DNA of 64,000 nt from Pirellulales bacterium (lineage in GTDB: Bacteria; Planctomycetota; Planctomycetia; Pirellulales; JAEUIK01): positions 1-64,000 of the forward strand of contig JAHBXR010000026.1 of assembly GCA_019636335.1 (NCBI GenBank), read 5' to 3'. The notes beneath the pieces are model-generated. The model ran no database searches and had not been told where the DNA came from. It saw nothing but the letters and a program-made list of their open reading frames with translations. Shown piece by piece: positions 16,182 to 23,804 of this stretch (positions within the stretch are counted from its first letter, which is position 1; each line of letters starts with the position of its first letter). The position numbers and the translations under genes were made by a program.

Positions 16182-16894
16182 CGGTTGCCGTTCTACGTTC
16201 GATTCAGGTGGGTTTGCCGCAAGAATACGGGGGCGCAGGAGCCGCTGACCCGTTGGACCGTCGCTGGACGACGGGCTTCTTCAAGGAAGCAGTGACCGGT
16301 CCCGTGTTTCTCGGTCGCACGAACCTGGCGGGAGACGGACAAGCCGACCTCGTCCATCATGGGGGACCCGACAAGGCGGTGCTGGCGTATTCGGCCGATC
16401 ACTATCCAGCGTGGCGCCAGACACTTGCCGTGCCGGCTTTCCCGTTCGGAGCATTCGGCGAGAACTTTACCGTAGCGAATTTGACCGAGGCCGACGTCTG
16501 CATCGGCGATGTGTGGCGCGTGGGGCAGGAGGTTGTGGTGCAGGTGTCGCAGCCTCGCCAGCCCTGCTGGAAGTTGGCCCGTCGCTGGCGCATCAAGCCG
16601 CTGGCACATGAAGTGCAGCAGTCGGGACGGACGGGCTGGTACTTTCGCGTGCTGGAAGAAGGCTTTGTGCAGGCCGAGATGCCGCTCGTCTTGCTCGAGC
16701 GATCGCACCCGGCGTGGACCGTGGAACGAGCCAACCACGTGATGCACACGGACAAGCACGACTTCGACGCGGCAGCACAATTGGGGGCGATATCAGCCTT
16801 ATCCGCCAACTGGCGGGCGACGCTTCGTCGCCGCATCGAGCAACACGTGGAAGCCGATTCCGCGCGGCGCCTGATCGGTCCCAACGAGGGCTGA
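16178..16894 (+). CDS. MOSC-domain protein (YiiM-like)
   Basis: 238 aa; ATG 16178 overlaps the cupin stop. The MOSC beta-barrel carries the conserved block QPRQPCWKLARRW, whose cysteine is the predicted molybdenum-cofactor ligand, and HHGGPDKAVLAYSADHY earlier. The C-terminal ~60 residues match the 3-alpha extension of YiiM-type proteins, which in E. coli reduce N-hydroxylated bases and related compounds. Following norZ, a role against nitrogen-oxide damage is plausible but inferred. It is the last gene of the forward NO-stress operon and converges with the cytochrome gene, 30 bp away. Confidence 0.86.
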   Translation: MTVAVLRSIQVGLPQEYGGAGAADPLDRRWTTGFFKEAVTGPVFLGRTNLAGDGQADLVHHGGPDKAVLAYSADHYPAWRQTLAVPAFPFGAFGENFTVANLTEADVCIGDVWRVGQEVVVQVSQPRQPCWKLARRWRIKPLAHEVQQSGRTGWYFRVLEEGFVQAEMPLVLLERSHPAWTVERANHVMHTDKHDFDAAAQLGAISALSANWRATLRRRIEQHVEADSARRLIGPNEG

Positions 16895-16924
16895 CGTCGG
16901 ACTGTGCGAGTTGCAATCCGCGCG

Positions 16925-18220
16925 TTAGAGAGCCTCGAGCAACGCTGGCTTGGTGTCTTGCAGGATCTCGCGGATCGCGGCGCGATCTTGAGGCGTGAGG
17001 TGGGAGAACCGCTCGCCGCCGCGACCGGCGAGGATCTCGCCCAACCGCGTGCGCAGATAGACCATCATCTCCGAAGGCAAGGCGTCGAAATCTTCTGAAT
17101 AGATGAGATAGCTGCAAGGGTATTTGAACATTCGCTGCTGTAGATCCAGATCGCGGAGCGATCGCCCTTGCGCGTCGCGCGGGCCTGGGCGGGCGAACGT
17201 CTGGGCAAAGGTGCTCGTGCCCGCCAGCGGACTCGAGAATTTTGCTTCATCTACCATGAGCAAGCCTTCGAGGAGCTTGTCGCCGGCATGGGCGATGCGC
17301 CGTGTCGTGCTGTCGAGGCGGTGGCTGGCGGGCTCTCCTAGCGCCTTGTTGAACACCTGCTCGTACTCGAGCGCCTGGCGCGTGGTGAAGTTGGCCTTGG
17401 TAATCAAATTGTGAACGTGCGTTTGATGTTCGAATACCATGAGCGCGACGAGGTCGCTGTGCGCGTTCAGATAGTGCTCGGCGGCGAATCGATCGCCGAG
17501 GTCGGTTACATTCAGGCCTTGCGAGTTATTCCAGGGGCGTTTCTCGTCCCGGCTGCGAAGGATGAAGTTTCCCAAATGCGTTTGCGTACCATGCGTGCCC
17601 GAGACGTACCAGCCTCCCCAGCGATCTGCGAGGGGGGTCGTCGGATCGACGAAGTGGCTCCCTTCGGACAGAATCGGCAGACCGCTGGGCCCCACGATCA
17701 TCGAGCGGACGAGCAGCCCGGGAATGTTGTCGGTCTGCGAGCCGCCGTGACATTGCAGGCACTGGTGCGTTTGGCGCTCGATCACGGGCACCTCCTGCTT
17801 TGTCTGCTCGAGGGTATAGAAGACCGCTCCAAGCTGGGGATCGGCCACGGCGAGCTCGATCACCTCGCCACCGCGGCAGTAACCGAGGTAGCTGTCGTCG
17901 TTGAAGTACAGGGCGCGCGGCGTGTGGGGCGAGATACGATTCCGCTGCATGCTCGACTTGGAAAAGACGAGCATCTGCGAGTCTTCGCGGATTTCGAGCT
18001 TCCGTAGAAGATCGCGCAAGTAGCCGAGCTCGGGTTCGTGCTCGAGCGACGTCTCGCGACGTTCGAGGGCCCCTTGCAGTTGCGAGATGCGGTTGTCGGG
18101 CGTGCCGAGGCTGTACTCGATCGGCGGCGCCTCGTACTCATCGGCCCCCGACGAGGGCGACCCCCAAAGAGCCACGCCGACGATCGCCAGCAAACAAGTA
18201 TGCCACGGCAGCCAGTTCAT
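16925..18220 (-). CDS. Exported mono-haem c-type protein of unknown family in the NsrR operon
   Basis: 431 aa. Start at 18220 (MNWLPWHTCLLAI), overlapping the DUF488 stop by four bases; the signal peptide ends near SSGAD. One haem-c site, CLQCH, lies about residue 176 within a region rich in aromatic and charged residues. The rest is helical and contains many histidines (HQTHVHN) that could provide an axial ligand. I do not recognise a named family; it resembles uncharacterised planctomycete cytochrome-like proteins encoded near NO reductases. It is co-transcribed behind nsrR and DUF488, so it is probably induced by NO. A role as electron carrier or NO-binding protein is a guess. Confidence 0.68.
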   Translation of the reverse strand: MNWLPWHTCLLAIVGVALWGSPSSGADEYEAPPIEYSLGTPDNRISQLQGALERRETSLEHEPELGYLRDLLRKLEIREDSQMLVFSKSSMQRNRISPHTPRALYFNDDSYLGYCRGGEVIELAVADPQLGAVFYTLEQTKQEVPVIERQTHQCLQCHGGSQTDNIPGLLVRSMIVGPSGLPILSEGSHFVDPTTPLADRWGGWYVSGTHGTQTHLGNFILRSRDEKRPWNNSQGLNVTDLGDRFAAEHYLNAHSDLVALMVFEHQTHVHNLITKANFTTRQALEYEQVFNKALGEPASHRLDSTTRRIAHAGDKLLEGLLMVDEAKFSSPLAGTSTFAQTFARPGPRDAQGRSLRDLDLQQRMFKYPCSYLIYSEDFDALPSEMMVYLRTRLGEILAGRGGERFSHLTPQDRAAIREILQDTKPALLEAL

Positions 18221-18603
18221 CGGGACCCTTTGCGCGCAGAACGTTTGGACTCGAGCAGCTCGCACAGCACGATCGCATGGTTGTGCTCGGTGTCGCGAGC
18301 GCCGTAGAGGAGCGCCACGCGGCGTCGTTTCGACAATTGCACGAGATGATCGATCGGTTCCGGTCGCTCGCGCAGCTCCTGCCGGTAGCGCCGGCGAAAT
18401 TCCTGCCAGCGCTCGGGGCGGTGGCCGAACCATTGGCGCAGCTCGGTGCTGGGGGCCACCTCTTTGGCCCATTCGTCGAGGTGCAACTCCTCTTTCGAGA
18501 GACCACGCGGCCAGAGTCGATCGACCAGCACGCGATAGCCGCAGTCTTGCTGGCCGGCGTCGTAGGCTCGAATTAACTGAATCTCGGGAAGTTTCTTCGC
18601 CAT
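18217..18603 (-). CDS. DUF488 family protein (YeaO-like)
   Basis: 128 aa from the Met at 18603. The family core is clear: YRVLVDRLWPRGL, then the WAKEVAPSTELRQWFGH block and a conserved C-terminal LLYGARDTEHNHA. DUF488 proteins are small and of unresolved biochemistry, and turn up in NO-, nitrite- and metal-stress gene sets. It lies between nsrR (60 bp upstream) and the cytochrome gene (four-base overlap downstream), which fits that association. Confidence 0.88.
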   Translation of the reverse strand: MAKKLPEIQLIRAYDAGQQDCGYRVLVDRLWPRGLSKEELHLDEWAKEVAPSTELRQWFGHRPERWQEFRRRYRQELRERPEPIDHLVQLSKRRRVALLYGARDTEHNHAIVLCELLESKRSARKGSR

Positions 18604-18662
18604 GGGGTGTGTTTCCTTCGAGACGGATGGGGCCCTCTCGTGCGACACGGCGCCGATCGAAG

Positions 18663-19088
18663 TCAAATCTGTTCTAGCTGGTTGAGTTGCCGCCTGGTGG
18701 GAGTCACGTCGCGCAGCGTGACGGTGTTGAGGTACTGCAATTGCAGGCGTTCGGCCGTGGCGAGGGTGTCTTTCAACTTGCAGAAGGATTGAATGGCACA
18801 GACGTCGTCCGTGCCGACGCACTCCAGAAGATGCGTGTTTCCTTCGATGGCCTGAATGACCTCGCCGATGCGAATTTCTTCGGGGGAGCGTGCCAGTTCG
18901 ATGCCCCCCCCGATCCCACGCATGCTGCGGATGTATCCGAGCCGCGCCAGGACATTGGCCACCTTGGCCACGTGATGCGTCGAGATGCCGAACAGCTCGG
19001 CCACCTCGGCGATGGTGGCGCGCCTCGAGCGGGCGGTGAGGTACATCAACGTGCGGAGCGAGTAATCGGTCTGCGTGGTCAACCGCAT
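18663..19088 (-). CDS. nsrR: Rrf2-family regulator, NsrR type (NO-sensing)
   Basis: 141 aa from the Met at 19088 (MRLTTQTDYSLRTLMYL, the usual NsrR N-terminus). Winged helix-turn-helix at ~10-75 with GISTHHVAKVANVLARLGYI and RGIGGGIELAR. Three cysteines at 90, 97 and 103 match the iron-sulphur cluster ligands and spacing of NsrR. NsrR is a repressor that loses DNA binding when NO attacks its cluster. A matching palindrome (19110-19136) lies just upstream, so autoregulation is likely. It begins the nsrR-DUF488-cytochrome operon and lies beside the norZ operon. IscR, the other Rrf2 Fe-S member, has different spacing and context. Confidence 0.88.
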   Translation of the reverse strand: MRLTTQTDYSLRTLMYLTARSRRATIAEVAELFGISTHHVAKVANVLARLGYIRSMRGIGGGIELARSPEEIRIGEVIQAIEGNTHLLECVGTDDVCAIQSFCKLKDTLATAERLQLQYLNTVTLRDVTPTRRQLNQLEQI

Positions 19089-19109
19089 GGGGCGCTCGGC
19101 AAAAAAGGT

Positions 19110-19136
19110 AAAACATATATCACTTATACATCTTTT
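19110..19136. promoter_or_regulatory. NsrR-like operator palindrome upstream of nsrR
   Basis: On the minus strand the site reads AAAAGATGTATAA, a short spacer, then ATATATGTTTT. These are AT-rich arms of imperfect dyad symmetry close to the published NsrR consensus (AAGATGYATTT and its complement). It ends 22 bp from the nsrR start codon and is a striking AT island in GC-rich DNA. Probably the operator, overlapping the promoter. Confidence 0.7.
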
Positions 19137-19257
19137 AGCGGCGCGGCGAACGACCGTCAATCTATTTCAGGCGTGGACCGCTCCCGCTAGTGCCTGGTCC
19201 TCGCATCGCGAGCGTGTGGAACTTGGGAACCAGAAAAAAGGGGTTGACGCTGTTCTA

Positions 19258-19508
19258 GGAGGGTAGCACCGACGAGTTTCCGCAGCAGGCGTGAAACTTA
19301 TCTCGCTCGAGTCGGAAGCTCGTCGGTGTCGCGCAGCGACCAGAGGTTCGTTTCGACCAGACCGACGTTGTGGCGAGGCTGCGCTGCTGAAAGGTGCCTG
19401 CCCGATCGACCCTCGTGTTGCTGCGCAACACCGACGACGGTGCGACTCGAGTGTGTTGTCGTGCGCAGGGTCGCGCCGCACCATCGTCGGTGCCACCCGG
19501 CTGGGGAA
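19258..19508. repeat. Structured dispersed repeat, copy 1
   Basis: About 250 bp, with a second copy in inverted orientation at 39206-39453 (about 16 differences in ~245 positions by eye). The ends are inverted repeats of GGGTAGCACCGACGA. Inside are two long hairpins, 19267-19328 (CACCGACGAG against CTCGTCGGTG with extended TTCCG/CGGAA pairing) and 19429-19492 (CACCGACGACGGTGCG against CGCACCATCGTCGGTG). The centre holds two small hairpins, GTCGCGCAGCGAC and GTTGCTGCGCAAC. The whole element is thus nearly its own reverse complement in plan. It has no coding potential I trust. It resembles a MITE or REPIN-type non-autonomous element. It fills most of the 446-base gap between nsrR and the ELWxxDGT gene. 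Confidence 0.8.
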
Positions 19509-19534
19509 CCCGAACTTCTGGCTTTGACAGAGCC

Positions 19535-22045
19535 CTAGGCGGCGGCGAAGTTGTCGAGCGCGCCGCCGGCATGGCGAATACCGATTTGGCCTGCGCCGGC
19601 GATGGCGCTATCGGTGACGCTGACGGTCAGCACGTTGTCCCAGTAGGCCTCGAGCGTGGTGCCACTGAGTAGGAATCGCAGTGAACCGGCGCCGCTGCCG
19701 ACAGGATTCTGGTCGAGGAATTCCCAGCCCGAGCCGGCATTGCGCCAGATCTGCACGAAGTATTGAGCCCCGCTGCTGCGGAAGAGGCGCGCCATGTAGC
19801 CGTTCGAATCGCCTGGACCGGAGTAACGCGCCAAGAGGCCGATGCTGCTGCCGGTGTCCGCCAGGGTGGTCAGATCGATGAAGGCCTGTACATCGACATT
19901 CGCCACCGACGGACCGTTGAGCGTGGTGATGCTGACCGCATTCAGTTGTTGCACGAGCTGATTGTTGAAGATGCGCAAGTCGCCCAGCCGTTCGGTCCAC
20001 TCGGCGCCAAGGTGGGGATTATTCGCTCGATTGAAGTTGTCCGTGAAGGGGAGCGTGACGTTGACGGGGGGAATGACCGTCGGCGCCGTCACCAGGAAGT
20101 TGTCGACCCGGCCCCCCGTCATCCGCACGCCGGCGGAGCCCGCGCCGGTAATGCTGGTATTCGTAACGCTGGCGAGGAGCACGCCATCGACCGAGAGGGA
20201 CAGACGATCGCCGACGACGTCGAACTGCAACGCGCCGGCGCTTGCGCTCGTGGGCACGCTGGCCAAGGGGGTGTAAACGCCGTTCAGATTCACCCAGATT
20301 TGCGCACTGAACGTATTGCTCGAATCACGAATCACTCGGGCCATGTACGTATTGGCATCGCCCAGGCCGGTGTAGCGCGCGAGCACGCCGACGCTACGAC
20401 CTACGTCGTCGCCGGTGAGATCATAATCCACGCGGACCGAGATATCGGTCTGAAACAGGCCATTCAGGGAAGCGACCGCTTCGGCGTTCGCCGCCAATTC
20501 GAGACGATTGTTGGCGATGCGCAAGTCGCCGAGCTGCTCGAGCCACGGTCCCGAGAGCGAGCTGCTGTCGGGGCGGGTGAACGAGTCGGCATAGGGGAAG
20601 GGAGAGACGGGCACGCCGTTCGTATCGGCAGGGTTGAGCCCTTGGAAACGTATCGTGGTGTTGCCATCGGTGCGCAGCAAACGCTGATCGTTCTCGGCCC
20701 TGAAGTAGAGCAGATCGTCAAAGGCCGTCAGATTCGAGGGAATGCCGGTATCGAACGCGACCTGCCCCGTGCCGGCAAGCGTGTTGTCGGTCTTGTAAAG
20801 TGCAGTCCCTCGGTTCGGCTCGGTTGCCGGGAAGAAGACCAGGTTTGCGGCGCCGACGAATGTTGGTCCTTGGAAATTCAGTGGCAGATTCGGGGTGATC
20901 GACGAGGTAACCACGTTCGTGCCGGCAGTCGTACCGTCGCTACTCGACAGCCCATTGGAGCGGAAATAGAGGGTTCCCCCGACATTGGTCATGTTGCTGG
21001 TGCTGACCTGCTTGACCATGACGGTGCCGGCCGAGGTACCGTCGGACTGCCAAAGGCGGTTGGTTGCTCCGGGTGATCCGAACAAGGCGCCGAAATAGAG
21101 CACGCCATTCAGATTGACCAGATTACTAGGATTGCTGCTTCCGTTGCCACTTTGAATATCCTTGACCAGCACCGTGCCTGTGCCCGTGCCATCGGTCTTC
21201 CAGAGCTCGACTCCGTTGGTTCCATCCCAGCCACTGAAGAACAGCGTGCCATTGACGTTCGTGTAGTTGACCGCCAGTCCATTGGCACTGCCGGGGTTGA
21301 GATCTTTGACGATCACCGTGCCACCGATGGTGCCGTCGCTCTTCCAGAGCTCGACTCCCTCGGCGGCCGTTTCCGCGGCGAAGAATGCGGCGCCGTTCAT
21401 TTCGACGAAGGGGCCGAGCGTGCGACGCGTCTCGCCGGCGTAGAACTCGCGCAGCATCACCGTTCCTGCGGTCGTGCCATCGCTGACCCAGGCCGCATTC
21501 GTTCCATTCGGCCCTCGTGCCCGGAAGAAGAGCAATCCGTTGACGTTGGCCAATTCGCCGATATCGCCCGAGTTCGTTCCGGGGCTCGTGTCCTTGACCA
21601 GCACGGTGCCGGCCGTGGTGCCGTCGGTCTTCCAGAGCTCGACCCCGAAGCTATCGGTACGCGCCGTGAAGAAGAGCGTGCCGTTGACGTTCGTCAGGTT
21701 CTCGGGAGAAGAGCTGGCGAGTCCGGGGCGAATATCCTTCACCAACCGAGTGCCATTCGTGGTGCCGTCGGAGACCCACAACTCGACGCCGGTATTGCCC
21801 GGCGTATTGTCAATGAACTCATAGGCGCTCGAGAAATAGAGCCGGTCTCCCACGACCTCGATGTCGAGCGTTTGATCGAACTGAACGGGCGTCAGCGCAA
21901 GCAGGCGGCGCTGTTCGAGTGGTTCGCCACCAAGGACCGAGAGGCGGCGACGCGGCATTTCTCGCGAGTAACGTCGGGCGGAGCGAGACCGAGCAACTCG
22001 GGATGCGGTCCCGTGAGTGAAGGCGGATGCCAGCAAATTCCACAT
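19535..22045 (-). CDS. ELWxxDGT-repeat exported protein with LEPR-XLL-type N-terminus
   Basis: 836 aa; start at the Met at 22045, with GGGGGGAG eight bases upstream (an in-frame TTG lies six codons earlier). An Arg-rich N-terminus (residues ~1-45) ends in EPLEQRRLLAL, the LEPR-XLL motif that opens many giant planctomycete surface proteins. Residues ~50-480 hold repeats of the type VELWKTDGTTAGTVLVKDI plus NVNGTLFF, the ELWxxDGT family. The C-terminal ~340 residues contain two related jelly-roll/LamG-like domains of ~165 aa (YADSFTRPDSSSL and FTDNFNRANNPHL), an internal duplication. Probably surface-exposed or secreted and binding glycan or protein. The exact role is unknown. Confidence 0.82.
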   Translation of the reverse strand: MWNLLASAFTHGTASRVARSRSARRYSREMPRRRLSVLGGEPLEQRRLLALTPVQFDQTLDIEVVGDRLYFSSAYEFIDNTPGNTGVELWVSDGTTNGTRLVKDIRPGLASSSPENLTNVNGTLFFTARTDSFGVELWKTDGTTAGTVLVKDTSPGTNSGDIGELANVNGLLFFRARGPNGTNAAWVSDGTTAGTVMLREFYAGETRRTLGPFVEMNGAAFFAAETAAEGVELWKSDGTIGGTVIVKDLNPGSANGLAVNYTNVNGTLFFSGWDGTNGVELWKTDGTGTGTVLVKDIQSGNGSSNPSNLVNLNGVLYFGALFGSPGATNRLWQSDGTSAGTVMVKQVSTSNMTNVGGTLYFRSNGLSSSDGTTAGTNVVTSSITPNLPLNFQGPTFVGAANLVFFPATEPNRGTALYKTDNTLAGTGQVAFDTGIPSNLTAFDDLLYFRAENDQRLLRTDGNTTIRFQGLNPADTNGVPVSPFPYADSFTRPDSSSLSGPWLEQLGDLRIANNRLELAANAEAVASLNGLFQTDISVRVDYDLTGDDVGRSVGVLARYTGLGDANTYMARVIRDSSNTFSAQIWVNLNGVYTPLASVPTSASAGALQFDVVGDRLSLSVDGVLLASVTNTSITGAGSAGVRMTGGRVDNFLVTAPTVIPPVNVTLPFTDNFNRANNPHLGAEWTERLGDLRIFNNQLVQQLNAVSITTLNGPSVANVDVQAFIDLTTLADTGSSIGLLARYSGPGDSNGYMARLFRSSGAQYFVQIWRNAGSGWEFLDQNPVGSGAGSLRFLLSGTTLEAYWDNVLTVSVTDSAIAGAGQIGIRHAGGALDNFAAA

Positions 22046-22361
22046 GATCGAATCTCCCCCCAAAAGTTCTTCGGCCGGTAGCCCCGTGGCCGCTGTGGTC
22101 GTCCCTATAGTACGCAGCCTGCCTAGCTCTATGCACGGAAAATAGGGCCAAAAACCGCGAAATGCGCCAACTCTGCGGTACGAGAATCGAGAAATTCTCG
22201 ATTCTGCCGCGCGGCAGCCACGCGGATGAATCGGTATCTAGGAAAGCAGGCTGATCGCTGCAAGACCAACCTGGTATTTCTGCCGGCCGACCGGCGGAGC
22301 AGGAGGAAGACTTACGAGGGTTGCGCGTCCGCACACGACGGGCGACTTTCCGCCCCATGTC
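22046..22361. other. Upstream region of the ELWxxDGT gene with tandem palindromes
   Basis: About 315 bases between two minus-strand genes: the promoter side of the ELWxxDGT gene and the end side of the FAD oxidoreductase gene's neighbour. The only structures seen are the two adjoining perfect palindromes at 22183-22217. Confidence 0.5.
22183..22217. repeat. Two adjoining perfect palindromes
   Basis: AGAATCGAGAA (22183-22193), one central A, then TTCTCGATTCT (22195-22205): an 11-bp perfect inverted repeat. It is immediately joined by CTGCCGC/GCGGCAG (22204-22217), a second perfect 14-base palindrome sharing two bases. They lie about 140 bases upstream of the ELWxxDGT start codon and could form an operator or a compact hairpin pair. 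Confidence 0.6.
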
Positions 22362-23804
22362 TTACGAGTGCAGCTTCGAGACGCGATATCTGGCGAGCTT
22401 TTTCATCGCGGCTTGCGCGGCGTGGTAGCCGCACATGCCGTGTACACCACCCCCCGGCGGTGTGGACGCCGAACAGATGAAGACCCGTGGGTTCGGCGTG
22501 GTGTAGGGATTCATTCGCGCGACGGGCCTGGTGAAAGCCTGGTACACATCGGCGGCGCCACCGGCGATGGCGCCGCCGACATAGTTCGGGTTGTAACGTT
22601 CCAGATCGGCGCAGGTCGTGACGTGTCGCGCAAGGATGCAATCGCGAAAGCCCGGCGCGAAGCGCTCGATCTGCCGTTCGATCGCCTCGGTCATGTCGAC
22701 GTCCGAATGGGGTGGAACGTGGCAATAGGCATAGCCGGTGTGCTGACCGGGCGGGGCACGCTGGGGATCGAATTCGCTCTGCTGACACACCAGGACATAC
22801 GGCCGCTCGGGATGCTGTCCCTGCCAGACGGCGGCCTCGCCCGCGGCGATCTCTTCGTACGTGCCTCCCAGGTGGACGGTCGACGCGAGCAGGCATTGAG
22901 GATCGCGCCAGGGGATGGAACGGCGCAGCGCCCAATCGAGCTTGAAGACACCGGGGCCGTAGCGATAACGCTGCAATCGTCGCACATAGCCGGCCGGCAG
23001 GACGTCGTGAGCAAGGGCCGCCAGTTGATGCGGATCGGTATCGAAGAGCCACACCTTGGCCGGCGGAAGATCGGCCGCGGAGCGCACGTCGCGACTCGTC
23101 TCGATGCGGCCCCCCAGTGAAACCAGCAGGCTTGCGAGCGCATCGGCAATCGACTGCGAACCGCCTGCCGCGACGGGCCAGTCTTCGCAATGTCCGGTCA
23201 AGAGGAACATCAAGCCGATGGCGGCCGATGGTAGCCGATCGAAGGGGAGGATCGAGTGTCCCGCGCAGCCGGCGAAGAGAGCGCGAGCCCGCGTGCCCTC
23301 GAATTGACGTGCCAAGTGGTTCGCCGTGCGCATGCCGCGCCAGCCAAAGCGCAACAGGACGATCGGATGCCGCGGGATGCCGAGCGGTGCGAGCGCGTCA
23401 CTGAGCAGACCGCTGGGATTGCGCAACAGCGGCTCGATCAAGCATCGATAACTGGCCGCATCCGGACCCAGCTCACGCGCGGTATCGTCGACGCTGCGTC
23501 GCAAGATGACCGCCGGTTCGTCATCGAGAGGATGCGCCACGGAGACCGCGGGGCGAATCCAAGTGAGACCCTGTTGATCCAGCGGGAGTTGGCGAAAGAA
23601 AGGAGAGAGGATGCCCATCGGATGAACCGCCGAGCAGACATCGTGTATGAAGCCCGGCAGGGTGAGTTCCGCCGAGCGAGTGCCGCCGCCGACCTGGTCG
23701 TGACGTTCGAGCACCAGGACGGATGCCCCCTGCTGCGCTAGGGCGACCGCGGCGGCCAACCCGTTGGGCCCGGAGCCGATCACCACCGCATCGGTGTCAC
23801 CCAT
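22362..23804 (-). CDS. FAD-dependent oxidoreductase (phytoene desaturase-like)
   Basis: 480 aa from the Met at 23804, overlapping the DUF3556 gene by eight bases. The N-terminus is a dinucleotide-binding fold, DAVVIGSGPNGLAAAVALAQQG, followed by the second FAD motif (VLERHDQVGGGTRS). The C-terminus closes the fold with GGGVHGMCGYHAAQAA. The overall pattern is that of phytoene dehydrogenase-like amine oxidase-superfamily proteins (CrtI/COG1233). The substrate is unknown; the tight coupling to a DUF3556 membrane protein suggests a membrane lipid or isoprenoid. No carotenoid synthesis genes are nearby. Confidence 0.85.
   Translation of the reverse strand: MGDTDAVVIGSGPNGLAAAVALAQQGASVLVLERHDQVGGGTRSAELTLPGFIHDVCSAVHPMGILSPFFRQLPLDQQGLTWIRPAVSVAHPLDDEPAVILRRSVDDTARELGPDAASYRCLIEPLLRNPSGLLSDALAPLGIPRHPIVLLRFGWRGMRTANHLARQFEGTRARALFAGCAGHSILPFDRLPSAAIGLMFLLTGHCEDWPVAAGGSQSIADALASLLVSLGGRIETSRDVRSAADLPPAKVWLFDTDPHQLAALAHDVLPAGYVRRLQRYRYGPGVFKLDWALRRSIPWRDPQCLLASTVHLGGTYEEIAAGEAAVWQGQHPERPYVLVCQQSEFDPQRAPPGQHTGYAYCHVPPHSDVDMTEAIERQIERFAPGFRDCILARHVTTCADLERYNPNYVGGAIAGGAADVYQAFTRPVARMNPYTTPNPRVFICSASTPPGGGVHGMCGYHAAQAAMKKLARYRVSKLHS

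Noticed and set aside
18217-19116. Single open frame spanning the DUF488 gene and running into nsrR, suggesting a fusion
   Set aside because: The upstream part is out of phase with the nsrR reading frame and has no family similarity; the DUF488 Met at 18603 is the natural start.
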